The notes beneath the pieces were generated by a model that saw only the letters and a program-made list of their open reading frames with translations, ran no database searches and was not told the origin of the DNA. From NCBI RefSeq assembly GCF_001611275.1, contig NZ_CP015080.1:1550001-1614000 (forward strand): a DNA stretch of 64,000 nt. The letters are read 5' to 3'. Origin of the DNA: Desulfuromonas sp. DDH964 (lineage in GTDB: Bacteria; Desulfobacterota; Desulfuromonadia; Desulfuromonadales; DDH964). The position numbers and the translations under genes were made by a program. Below, one piece after another: positions 18,500 to 25,890 of this stretch (position 1 is its first letter; the number at the start of each line of letters is the position of its first letter).

Positions 18500-19314
18500 T
18501 AACAAGATTATTTGCTCTGGCTTTAATCACTTTCCGCGAGGGTATCCGCAACCGTTCCGTTTTTGGCATTGTAATATTCTCCCTCTTCTTCTTCGGACTC
18601 AACATCGCTGTTGCCGGTTTCTTCATGCGGGATATCGACAAGGTTACGGTCGATATGAACCTGAGCGCTCTGTCGCTGGCTGGTCTGCTACTCGTCTTTT
18701 TCATCGGTGTCAACCTCATGGCCAAGGACATCGACCGCAAGACAATCCACCTGGTCCTCTCCAAGCCCATCTCGCGAGTAGAATATATCTGGGGAAAGTA
18801 TTTAGGTCTTCTACTTTTCATCCTGGTGTCCATGGCCGTACTCATGGCCTTCTCCTGTTTTACCGTGTGGTTGCTCAAGGTTTTGTATGCCGACTATTTC
18901 CTCCAATTCTCCTGGACTATTTTTTTCATTGCCGCATTCTTTGTCTTTTTGAAAATTGCCGTTCTTGGAGCCGTCGTCGTATTTTTCAGTTCCATCACCA
19001 CCAACTCCTTCATCACTCTTATCTTCTCTCTTTGTGTTTTCATTGTCGGTGCCACCATAGAGGAGGTCGTTTTTTATCTTCGCTCAGCATTTGCGGCCAA
19101 AGAAATGGCTTTTTCCGTACCCCTTAGTAATTTTATTGAGGTGGTATCCTATCTTGTCCCCAACCTCGCGACCTTCGATTTCAAGACTGAGGCCGCCCAC
19201 GGTCTTTCCCTCGGCTGGGAACGGCTCGGCGTTTCCTTCGGTTATGGGACGATTTACATCGTCGTCCTGCTTCTCTTCGCTTCTGCCATTTTCCGGCGGC
19301 GGGAGTTTAATTAA
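18496..19314 (+). CDS. ABC-2 type transporter permease
   Basis: A 272-residue membrane protein with about six hydrophobic helices (starting near residues 17, 57, 105, 135, 165 and 245). It contains the ABC-2 permease hallmark LVLSKPISRVEYIWGKYLG (about 90-108), as in NosY/GldF-like exporters. It overlaps the ATPase by 4 nt and the next gene by 1 nt (TAATG). It presumably forms a homodimer with two copies of the ATPase in the inner membrane. The cargo is unknown; given the linkage to pilin and a glycosyltransferase it may be a pilus or envelope component. Confidence 0.88.
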   Translation: MITRLFALALITFREGIRNRSVFGIVIFSLFFFGLNIAVAGFFMRDIDKVTVDMNLSALSLAGLLLVFFIGVNLMAKDIDRKTIHLVLSKPISRVEYIWGKYLGLLLFILVSMAVLMAFSCFTVWLLKVLYADYFLQFSWTIFFIAAFFVFLKIAVLGAVVVFFSSITTNSFITLIFSLCVFIVGATIEEVVFYLRSAFAAKEMAFSVPLSNFIEVVSYLVPNLATFDFKTEAAHGLSLGWERLGVSFGYGTIYIVVLLLFASAIFRRREFN

Positions 19315-20171
19315 TGCGACGGAGTTGGAGCTTACTTGCTGGTCTGGTTATCGCTGTCGCTATGTATTTTTTTTTCAATATGGAAATGTGGCGATGCCGA
19401 AACGACGTAAGGAGTGAATCCTCTGCAGAGTATGTCCTTCCCTCAAAATTTAGTCGGATATTATCCCTCGGGTATCGGGGATTGCTCTCGGATTATCTTT
19501 TTCTTAAAACCGCCGCCTTTTATGGCGAACGGCTGATGACGCAGAAACCGCTCAGTGGAGCTGATTGGGATTATTTTGCCACCAGCCTTGACGTCATCAC
19601 TGACCTCGACCCCTATTTTTTTGATCCATACCTGTTGGCCGAGGGGAATATGGCTTGGGAAGGTAAAATCCAAGAGGCCAACAAGCTGTTAAAGAAAGGA
19701 ATGAAATATCGGAGCTGGGATTGGCGCATCCCTTATTTTATCGGCTTCAATTATTTTTATTTTTTGAAGGATTATGAGAAGGGAGCCGAGTACGTCATGG
19801 CCGCAGCCAGGCTCCCTGGCGGTCCCCCTTATCTTAAAACACTCGGTTCCCGCTTGGCTTATTACGGCGGAAAGACCAAAACGGGAATTCTGTTTTTGAA
19901 AGGAATGATAGCGGAGACCGAAGATCCACGGTTCCGTGCACCATTGGAAAAGCGCCTGCTCGCTCTTGAGCGAGCCGAGAAATTGGAGCTTTTGGTTAAC
20001 CGCTTTAAAGAAGAAACCGGAAGATCCCCGGCGGCGGTCAACGAATTGGTAGAAAGGGGCTACATTGATTCCTTGCCCGAAGACCCCTATGGTGGAAAGT
20101 GGGTTATTTTACCAACTGGCCGTATTTTCAGTACCAGTAAATTCGCTTCTACGCCTGAAAAGCAAAGATAG
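19314..20171 (+). CDS. Membrane-anchored TPR-like protein of the pilin-linked ABC cassette
   Basis: A 285-residue protein with an N-terminal uncleaved helix (about residues 6-22) and a mainly alpha-helical periplasmic part with TPR-like repeats (YLLAEGNMAWEGKIQEANKLL, FYFLKDYEKGAEYVMAAARL). The C-terminal 60 residues (RFKEETGRSPAAVNELVERGYIDSLPEDPYGGKW) resemble the pilin-like/GspG C-terminal motif 'LP.DPYGG.' found in pseudopilins. This suggests contact with pilus or secretion components. It overlaps the permease by one base. An IS4-family element is inserted 18 bp after its stop. I do not recognise a named family. Confidence 0.75.
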   Translation: MRRSWSLLAGLVIAVAMYFFFNMEMWRCRNDVRSESSAEYVLPSKFSRILSLGYRGLLSDYLFLKTAAFYGERLMTQKPLSGADWDYFATSLDVITDLDPYFFDPYLLAEGNMAWEGKIQEANKLLKKGMKYRSWDWRIPYFIGFNYFYFLKDYEKGAEYVMAAARLPGGPPYLKTLGSRLAYYGGKTKTGILFLKGMIAETEDPRFRAPLEKRLLALERAEKLELLVNRFKEETGRSPAAVNELVERGYIDSLPEDPYGGKWVILPTGRIFSTSKFASTPEKQR

Positions 20172-20180
20172 ATAAATGTA

Positions 20181-20189
20181 TCTGTAATC
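20181..20189. repeat. Left 9-bp target-site duplication of the IS4-family element
   Basis: ATCTGTAAT at 20181-20189 is repeated exactly at 21520-21528, directly outside the terminal inverted repeats. Confidence 0.93.
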
Positions 20190-20216
20190 AGTAGTGTCCG
20201 GTTAAGAAGTTGCATA
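20190..20216. repeat. Terminal inverted repeat, right end relative to the transposase
   Basis: The first 16 bases CAGTAGTGTCCGGTTA are identical to the reverse complement of the other end. Three mismatches occur in positions 17-21, then TTGCAT matches again. Confidence 0.93.
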
Positions 20217-21368
20217 GGCTCCGAAGTCCAAGTCAATGATATCGGGAGGCCCTAAGCCTGCGGCCGCATCCTCGGCGGCCTCGTTGCGAATATTGTTGCG
20301 AAGCTCACGCACCCTGTTGATGCTGACACGTTCGCCATGCTCTTCGTGGCAGTAGATGGCCAGCAGCAAATAAGTAATCAACCCTGCGAGGATCTGCACC
20401 AGCAGGCCGTAGGGACTGCGGGCAATCAGGTGATACACCTTGAGGTGGCGCTTCCACCAGGCGAAGAAGGACTCGATCGTCCAGCGTAGCTTGTAGATCA
20501 AGGCAATCTGCTCGGCGGTCAGATCGAAGCGGTCGGTGGCGACCCAATAGGATTTTTGGTCAACCTTGTAGCCGACCACACGCACTTCTCGTTCGGTCTG
20601 GTTGACATCTTTGGTGCCGAGCAACACCCTGGCGTCATAGAAAACATGACTGCCGGGGACAACAGGATTGGCGCTCAACTCCGTCTTACGAGAACTGGCT
20701 TTGATGCGGCAGACAAAGTGGCGTCCCTGATCCTGCCAGTCGTCAAAGTTTTTGTAACACTGGTAATAGCGGTCATAGACACCTGTCTGACCGGGAGCCA
20801 CGAGCCGTTCCGCCTGAGGACGCTCGTCGCCCTTGCCGTCGGTTAATGTGACTTTCTGGGGGACACCACGACCGATATCGAACCCCAGGTGAACCTTGGC
20901 CTTTTTGGCTCCGTCTCGATAGTCCGCCCAGAGCATGGACAGCGTAGCGTCAATCAGCGAACCATCGACGGCGATCAGATCGCCGAGATCGGAGATGTCT
21001 TTGGCGACAGGAATCTTTTGTGAGACCTGTTTCTGCAGGTCTTCGTAAACATGAATCATCTGCTCCAGCCCTCGGGTATTGATCGCCTCAAAGAAGGCGC
21101 TTTTCCGGATACCGCCGGGCGGTGCAATATGAGTCGCGGCAAAATCTTCCTGCGTCAGAACCTGAAGCAGATGACGCCCCGAAGAATGCTCTTCGAGGTG
21201 ATAGTAGGTCAGGATTTTCAACTGATCTTCAAACGTCATCTGCAGTGGCCTGTTGCCTCGGGCCTCAAGAACCGGGGCATGTTCGAGAGCGCCCTTGAAC
21301 GGGGTAAAAAGTCGGACAATGGAGCGCCTGCTAAGCCGGGTACGGTGGCAGCGAACAAGTAATGACAT
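20202..21368 (-). CDS. IS4-family DDE transposase
   Basis: A 388-residue DDE transposase. The first catalytic Asp lies in LIAVDGSLIDATL (about 149-161). The second DDE region is around TGVYDRYYQCYKNFDDW. The family YREK signature appears as YKLRWTIESFFAWWKRHLK, giving Y-x2-R-x3-E-x6-K (about 303-316). No frameshift or stop is present, so it should be active. The stop lies 12 bp inside one terminal repeat. IS4 family is secure; I do not assign a named IS. Confidence 0.95.
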   Translation of the reverse strand: MSLLVRCHRTRLSRRSIVRLFTPFKGALEHAPVLEARGNRPLQMTFEDQLKILTYYHLEEHSSGRHLLQVLTQEDFAATHIAPPGGIRKSAFFEAINTRGLEQMIHVYEDLQKQVSQKIPVAKDISDLGDLIAVDGSLIDATLSMLWADYRDGAKKAKVHLGFDIGRGVPQKVTLTDGKGDERPQAERLVAPGQTGVYDRYYQCYKNFDDWQDQGRHFVCRIKASSRKTELSANPVVPGSHVFYDARVLLGTKDVNQTEREVRVVGYKVDQKSYWVATDRFDLTAEQIALIYKLRWTIESFFAWWKRHLKVYHLIARSPYGLLVQILAGLITYLLLAIYCHEEHGERVSINRVRELRNNIRNEAAEDAAAGLGPPDIIDLDFGAYATS

Positions 21369-21492
21369 TTTCGTAAATCCTCATATAAAATAGGTATTTA
21401 CGAAAATCACCGCGCCGACTTCACGACGATTTGTCAAGCAAAAAATACGCTAACTTGTGAAAATATTTACAATTATCTGCAACTTTGGGTGA

Positions 21493-21519
21493 ATGCAATT
21501 TGCTAACCGGACACTACTG
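21493..21519. repeat. Terminal inverted repeat, left end relative to the transposase
   Basis: Partner of 20190-20216. It ends in CTAACCGGACACTACTG at the insertion boundary. Confidence 0.93.
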
Positions 21520-21528
21520 ATCTGTAAT
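21520..21528. repeat. Right 9-bp target-site duplication
   Basis: ATCTGTAAT at 21520-21528, identical to 20181-20189. Confidence 0.93.
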
Positions 21529-21669
21529 GAGGTAAACAAGCTAAATAGTTTTTTGACCTGTAGATTTTCCCTTCTGGTGGTAGTTCCTAAAACATCACCT
21601 CAGTCTTCTTCGAACTCTGAGTTTCTGCTATTTTCTACAAAATTCTCTACATTCCTGGACATCAATCCT

Positions 21670-22440
21670 ATGAACTTCTCGATTTTCCTGGGTGCCGCTT
21701 TCGTCGTCGGCGCCGTCATCGGCTCCTTTCTAAATGTCTGCATCTACCGCATCCCGGCTGGCGAATCGATCGTTCGGCCCCGGTCCCGCTGCGGTTCCTG
21801 TGGCAATTCCATCAAATGGTATCAAAATCTCCCCATTCTCAGCTATTTGGTCCTCCGCGGGCACTGTGCAATGTGCAACGCAAAAATTTCCTGGCGTTAC
21901 CCCTTGGTGGAGTGGCTGACTGGAGGGCTTTTCTCCTGTCTTGTCTTTCGTTTCGGCCCCCAGCCCTTCGTCGTCGCTTTGATGATCCTCGTGGCCATTC
22001 TGGTCACGATTACCTTTATCGACATCGATCATCAGATTATTCCCGACGTCATCAGCCTTCCCGGGATTCTCGTTGGCTTTTTCGCGTCTTTTTTCCTGCC
22101 GTGGGTGACCTGGGGGGATTCGCTGCTGGGTATTCTCGCGGGCGGGGGGAGCCTCTATCTGGTGGCGGCCGGCTATGCTTTGTTGACCGGCAAGGAGGGG
22201 ATGGGGGGGGGAGACATAAAGCTGCTGGCGCTCATCGGTGCTTTTCTTGGGTGGAAAGCCATTCTCCCCATCATCTTTTTCTCCTCTGTCCTCGGTACCC
22301 TGGTTGGCGTGCCGCTGATGTGGATAAAGAGGTCCGACGGCCAGCTCGCCATTCCCTTTGGTCCGTTTCTCGCTGCAGGATCCCTCACCTATCTCTTCTG
22401 GGGCCCCATGATTGTCCGCTGGTACCTGGCGCTTTTTTGA
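21670..22440 (+). CDS. pilD: Prepilin peptidase / N-methyltransferase PilD
   Basis: Inner-membrane aspartic peptidase that removes prepilin leaders and methylates the new N-terminal Phe. I start at the ATG at 21670 (MNFSIFLGAAFVVGAV), giving 256 residues, the normal size. Upstream in-frame sequence runs from the inserted IS end and is not family-like. The N-terminal cytoplasmic domain has two CxxC pairs (CGSC about residues 38-41, CAMC about 63-66). Catalytic aspartates lie in DIDHQIIPD (about 118-126) and in GMGGGDIKLLA (about 177-187). Substrates in this window are PilA, the PilV-like protein and the FimT-like protein. The IS4 copy lies 150 bp upstream and may have cut it from its original promoter. 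Confidence 0.95.
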   Translation: MNFSIFLGAAFVVGAVIGSFLNVCIYRIPAGESIVRPRSRCGSCGNSIKWYQNLPILSYLVLRGHCAMCNAKISWRYPLVEWLTGGLFSCLVFRFGPQPFVVALMILVAILVTITFIDIDHQIIPDVISLPGILVGFFASFFLPWVTWGDSLLGILAGGGSLYLVAAGYALLTGKEGMGGGDIKLLALIGAFLGWKAILPIIFFSSVLGTLVGVPLMWIKRSDGQLAIPFGPFLAAGSLTYLFWGPMIVRWYLALF

Positions 22441-22582
22441 AGAATTTCGATCCTGGGGTTGTGCGAACTGCATTTACAAGATGCTGGGGGCGATGGTTGA
22501 ACCTGCCTCACTATGTGGTATGACGGGCCGGGTGTTGGCTATTCAAATCAATGATATGTATGCATCACAAAACTATAATTAC

Positions 22583-22610
22583 TTGACAATTACTATCATT
22601 GACCTATAAT
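22583..22610 (+). promoter_or_regulatory. Consensus sigma-70 promoter for the XRE-pilMNOPQ unit
   Basis: TTGACA at 22583-22588 and TATAAT at 22605-22610 are both perfect hexamers with 16-bp spacing, set in AT-rich DNA after pilD. It is the strongest sigma-70 promoter I see in the window. Transcription would begin near 22617, giving a leader of about 220 nt before the XRE gene. Confidence 0.88.
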
Positions 22611-22616
22611 TCCCAC

Positions 22617-22834
22617 AATTTTCTAGCCTAGTGTCCATTGGGAAACCCCAGATGGGCACGGCGTGTTTTCCGAATCGGAAACGAGGAGTTTTTCGTTGTG
22701 GCAAGGAAATCGAGGGATTGCGCGGAGGCGTACACCGGTACGTCGCACAAGCAAGGCCGAAGATTGACGCCACCACGGCGGAAAATAACCGTTTTCCGGA
22801 CGGAAACTAGCCTAATTTTCACGGGACGCTGCCG
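22617..22834 (+). promoter_or_regulatory. Folded 5' leader of the XRE-pilMNOPQ unit, possible unassigned regulatory RNA
   Basis: Between the promoter and the XRE start are several hairpins. GTGTCCAT (22631-22638) pairs with ATGGGCAC (22652-22659) and encloses a TGGG/CCCA stem. GTTTTCCG-AAT-CGGAAAC occupies 22665-22682, and GTTTTCCG-GA-CGGAAAC 22791-22807, the same stem repeated. The 8-mer CTAGCCTA occurs at 22623-22630 and again at 22807-22814, bracketing the leader. I compared it with the c-di-GMP/cGAMP GEMM consensus and did not find the GEMM core. It may be a riboswitch, an XRE operator region or a protein-binding leader. Confidence 0.5.
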
Positions 22835-23041
22835 ATGGGAAAAAACCACGTAAAGGAAATTCGTGAAGCCCTGCTGATGAGCAAGGCAGAGTTGGCCAGA
22901 AAAGCCGGGGTTTCTCCTCTGACCGTGGATCGTATCGAGCGTGGTGCTGCTTGTCGCATGGTCACGATGCGGAAAATAATCTTGGCTCTCGGTCTTGATG
23001 TCGCTGACCGGGGGAAGGTATTCCCGGAGCAGGATAATTAG
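22835..23041 (+). CDS. Small XRE-family helix-turn-helix regulator preceding pilM
   Basis: A 68-residue protein that is almost only a helix-turn-helix. It reads MSKAELARKAGVSPLTVDRIERG (residues 15-37), with the SKAELARKAGVS recognition-turn pattern of Cro/CI type, and then MRKIILALGLDV. It lacks any sensor domain. The ribosome-binding site is weak (CGGGA about 9 nt upstream). It is placed between a strong promoter with a folded leader and pilM, so it may autoregulate the pilMNOPQ unit. The repeated CTAGCCTA or GTTTTCCG/CGGAAAC palindromes nearby are candidate operators. Confidence 0.82.
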   Translation: MGKNHVKEIREALLMSKAELARKAGVSPLTVDRIERGAACRMVTMRKIILALGLDVADRGKVFPEQDN

Positions 23042-23109
23042 TGGAACATATTTTGCTTTATAGTGCTGCTGTTATGCGGGCCTTACTCTAACCTCAACAG
23101 GGTGAAGCA

Positions 23110-24168
23110 ATGCTTTCTCGAGGCAAAAAAGAGATCATCGGGATTGATATCGGCTCGAGTTCGGTCAAGCTGGTACAGTTGCGGGAAATGAAGGGGGGGT
23201 ATGCCCTGCAGAATCTTGGCATCGCCCCGTTGCCGGCGGAAGCAATCGTCGACAATGCGATCATGGATTCCAGTTCCGTGGTCGATATTTTGCGCAACCT
23301 GGTGGAAAGCCACAAGGTTAAGACAAAAAATGTCGCCACCTCCGTTTCCGGTCACTCGGTTATCATCCGCAAGATTCAGTTGCCGATCATGACCGAGGAG
23401 GAGATGGAAGCTTCCATCCAGTGGGAGGCGGAGCAATACATCCCCTTCGATATCTCCGAGGTCAACCTCGATTTCCAGATTCTCGGTCCCGACGCCAAGG
23501 ATCCGGCGCAGATGAATGTCGTGCTGGTCGCGGCCAAAAAAGATTTCGTCAACGACTACCTGGCGGTCTTCAAAGAGTGTGGCTTCGATCCCAAGGTGAT
23601 GGATGTCGATTGCTTCGCCATGGAAAATGCTTTCGAGGCCAATTACCCGGAAGAGACGGCACCGGTACTGGCCCTCGTCAATATTGGCGCCAGTGCCATG
23701 AACGTCAATATCCTCAAGGATGGCGTTTCGGTATTCACCCGCGATATCCAGGTGGGTGGAAACATGTTCAACGAGGAATTGCAGAAGCGCTTGGGGGTGA
23801 GCGGAGAGGATGCGGAGACCGCCAAACTCGGCGGCGCTCTCAACGATGTCGATGCCGCCGATGTCGAAGAGGTCCTGCATGATGCCTCCGAAAACCTCGC
23901 CCAGGAAGTCCAGCGGTCCCTCGACTTTTTTGCGGCGACCTCGGCCGATGAAAAAGTTCAGAAGCTCTTTATCTGCGGGGGGTGTTCGCGTCACCCGGCG
24001 GTCAAGGAGTCCTTGCTGCGGCGGCTTGATATGCCGGTGGAGGTTCTCGATCCGTTCCGGGGGATTGCTATCGACGAGAAGAGCTTCGACCCTGAGTACG
24101 TGCATGCCGTTGGGCCGTTGATGACCGTAGCGGTGGGTCTTGCCATGAGGAGGTTGGGCGACAAATGA
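23110..24168 (+). CDS. pilM: Type IV pilus assembly protein PilM
   Basis: Cytoplasmic actin/FtsA-like ATPase of the alignment complex; it binds the N-terminal tail of PilN. It has 352 residues. Visible motifs are GIDIGSSSVKLVQL (about 11-24), the phosphate-1 loop, ALVNIGASAMNVNIL (about 187-201), phosphate-2, and LFICGGCSRHPAVKESL (about 287-303), adenosine motif. It overlaps pilN by 4 nt, and the downstream genes follow the canonical order pilMNOPQ. The start ATG is preceded by a weak purine stretch. Confidence 0.96.
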   Translation: MLSRGKKEIIGIDIGSSSVKLVQLREMKGGYALQNLGIAPLPAEAIVDNAIMDSSSVVDILRNLVESHKVKTKNVATSVSGHSVIIRKIQLPIMTEEEMEASIQWEAEQYIPFDISEVNLDFQILGPDAKDPAQMNVVLVAAKKDFVNDYLAVFKECGFDPKVMDVDCFAMENAFEANYPEETAPVLALVNIGASAMNVNILKDGVSVFTRDIQVGGNMFNEELQKRLGVSGEDAETAKLGGALNDVDAADVEEVLHDASENLAQEVQRSLDFFAATSADEKVQKLFICGGCSRHPAVKESLLRRLDMPVEVLDPFRGIAIDEKSFDPEYVHAVGPLMTVAVGLAMRRLGDK

Positions 24169-24725
24169 TCCGAATCAATCTATTGCCCGTTCGGGCCGCC
24201 CAGAAGAAGGAAAAGCTCCGGGGCCAGATAGCGGTACTCATCCTTTCGCTGATTCTCGTTGTTGCGGCCTGCGGTGGTATCTATGCCAATCAGTTGATGC
24301 GCATCGAGGCGGTCCGGGATGAGATCAGGGCCAACCAGCAGGAGAGCGACCGCCTCAAGAAGACCATCGGCGAGGTTGCCCAGTTCAAGAAGATGCAGCA
24401 GGAGCTGCGGGGCAAGCTGGATGTCCTCGACAAGATCAAGCAAGGGAAGAAAGGCCCGGTTCATCTCCTGGAAGAGTTGAGCACGGCCATCCCCGACAAG
24501 GTCTGGATCGATTCCTTCAAGGAAGCGGATGGGGTTATCTTCATTAACGGTGGTGGCTTGAATGAAGAGGTGGTCGCCGAATTTCTCAGGAACCTTGAGA
24601 CCTCCCCGTACTACCAGGGGGTTGAACTGCAGGTGATCGAGCAGGAGTCCCGCGGTGTTATCAAGAGCCAGAAATTTTCCCTGACCTGCCGGGTTGAAGT
24701 ACCCCCGGCCGGGCCAGCGAAATAA
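24165..24725 (+). CDS. pilN: Type IV pilus assembly protein PilN
   Basis: A 186-residue inner-membrane protein with the conserved MIRINLLPVRAAQKKEK N-terminus that docks into PilM (INLLP motif, residues 3-7). It is followed by one membrane helix (about 22-44), a coiled-coil (about 45-95) and a ferredoxin-like periplasmic domain that pairs with PilO. The start overlaps the pilM stop (ATGA), and pilO follows after 18 bp. Confidence 0.95.
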   Translation: MIRINLLPVRAAQKKEKLRGQIAVLILSLILVVAACGGIYANQLMRIEAVRDEIRANQQESDRLKKTIGEVAQFKKMQQELRGKLDVLDKIKQGKKGPVHLLEELSTAIPDKVWIDSFKEADGVIFINGGGLNEEVVAEFLRNLETSPYYQGVELQVIEQESRGVIKSQKFSLTCRVEVPPAGPAK

Positions 24726-24743
24726 GCGGAGGACGGTGCCGGT

Positions 24744-25355
24744 ATGAATCCAAGAGTTGAATGGTTTTTGCGGCGTCCTGCCTACCAGCGGGCCCTGATG
24801 ATTTTGGCTGTTATGCTCCTGGTGGTCGCTGCTTTCGTTTTTCTCCTTTACCTGCCCAAGGATGAGGAATACTCCAGTCTGCAGCAGGAGAGCGAAAAGG
24901 TGCTGGCCAAGCTCCAGGAAGATCGGAGGATTGCCGCCAACCTGCCCCGGTTCAAGGCCGAATATGAAAAGATGAAGCTGCAGCTTGACCAAGCCCTGAC
25001 TGAATTGCCGAATGAAAAGGAGATCCCCAGCCTGCTGACGACCATCGCGACCCTGGCGAAGGAAAATGGTCTCAATGTACTGCGGTTCAAGCCGGGGGGG
25101 GAGCGCCCCCAGGGCTTTTACGCCGAAGTCCCGGTCGATCTCAAGCTGGTTGGCACTTTTCACCAGATTGCCAAATTTTTCTACGATGTCGGGGATCTTC
25201 CGCGAATCGTCAATATCGGCAAGGTCGCCATGACCCTCGGCAGGGGGGGGGCGTCAGCCGGAGCGGAACTTTCCGTCGACTGTCTGGCGGTGACCTTCCG
25301 CTTCCTCGAAGGCTCTGCCCCTGCCGCACCTGCGAAAAAGGGAGGGAATAAGTAA
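24744..25355 (+). CDS. pilO: Type IV pilus assembly protein PilO
   Basis: A 203-residue protein with a short cytoplasmic start, one membrane helix (about 16-37), a coiled-coil (about 40-80) and a periplasmic ferredoxin-like domain containing FYAEVPVDLKLVGTFHQIAKFFYDV (split here as FYAEVPVDLKLVG then TFHQIAKFFYDV). It heterodimerises with PilN and links to PilP. An alanine/proline-rich C-terminal tail precedes the stop. pilP begins at the next base after the stop. Confidence 0.94.
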   Translation: MNPRVEWFLRRPAYQRALMILAVMLLVVAAFVFLLYLPKDEEYSSLQQESEKVLAKLQEDRRIAANLPRFKAEYEKMKLQLDQALTELPNEKEIPSLLTTIATLAKENGLNVLRFKPGGERPQGFYAEVPVDLKLVGTFHQIAKFFYDVGDLPRIVNIGKVAMTLGRGGASAGAELSVDCLAVTFRFLEGSAPAAPAKKGGNK

Positions 25356-25889
25356 ATGCCCTTCACCAATCTAAGACGCGTTGGCTTGATCTTGATCGCC
25401 TGTCTGCTGAGTTGGGGGTGCAGCGAGGAGGCCCCCGCCCCGTCATCGCCACCACAGGCCAAAAAAGCTCAACCCGCCAAGGCGGCTCCTGTCGATGCCG
25501 CTGCCCAGGTCGAGGAGGCCCCGGAAGTTGCCAAGTATGTCTATAATCCGATGGGGCGCCGGGATCCTTTTGTCAACCCCCTGAAGGATCTCACCTCTCC
25601 CGCGGGCCAGGATGGGGATCTGCTTACCCCGCTGCAAAAAGTCGACCTCGGTCAGTTGCGGGTGGTCGGCATCATCGTGGGGCGTGGGGAGCCGGCGGCG
25701 ATGGTTGTCGGCCCCGGAAGCCGGTCATTCATTCTTAAAAAGGGTGTCAAGGTCGGCAAGAATGATGGCGTGGTGATCGGGATTGATGCAGACACAATAA
25801 AGGTACGTGAAAAATACATTGATTTTTCCGGTGAGGTCAGAACCAGTATCCAGGAGCTGCAGCTTCCGAAGCGGGGAGGAGTGAATTAA
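25356..25889 (+). CDS. pilP: Type IV pilus assembly lipoprotein PilP
   Basis: A 177-residue lipoprotein. A signal peptide ends in a lipobox-like LLSWGC (Cys about residue 22), followed by an Ala/Pro/Glu-rich linker (about 25-60) and the PilP beta-domain with YNPMGRRDPFVNPL (about 66-79) and LRVVGIIVG (about 105-113). It bridges PilNO to the secretin PilQ. The ATG directly abuts the pilO stop and overlaps no other gene. Confidence 0.94.
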   Translation: MPFTNLRRVGLILIACLLSWGCSEEAPAPSSPPQAKKAQPAKAAPVDAAAQVEEAPEVAKYVYNPMGRRDPFVNPLKDLTSPAGQDGDLLTPLQKVDLGQLRVVGIIVGRGEPAAMVVGPGSRSFILKKGVKVGKNDGVVIGIDADTIKVREKYIDFSGEVRTSIQELQLPKRGGVN

Positions 25890-25890
25890 T

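Larger units (their letters stand above)
20190..21519 (-). mobile_element. Complete IS4-family insertion sequence, 1,330 bp
   Basis: Bounded by 27-bp inverted repeats (20190-20216 and 21493-21519, 24 of 27 identical) beginning CAGTAGTGTCCGGTTA, and flanked by a 9-bp direct duplication ATCTGTAAT. It carries one intact transposase on the minus strand. Intact ends, an intact gene and an exact duplication indicate a recent insertion. It separates the TPR gene from pilD, which may have shared an operon. Confidence 0.95.

Noticed and set aside
22617..22834. c-di-GMP or cGAMP (GEMM-I) riboswitch before pilM
   Set aside because: The conserved GEMM core and tetraloop-receptor sequence could not be found on either strand. 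I kept it as an unassigned folded leader.
22638..22853. A 71-codon frame in the pilM leader
   Set aside because: It lacks a ribosome-binding site and overlaps hairpins and the XRE start. Its translation shows no protein-like pattern.
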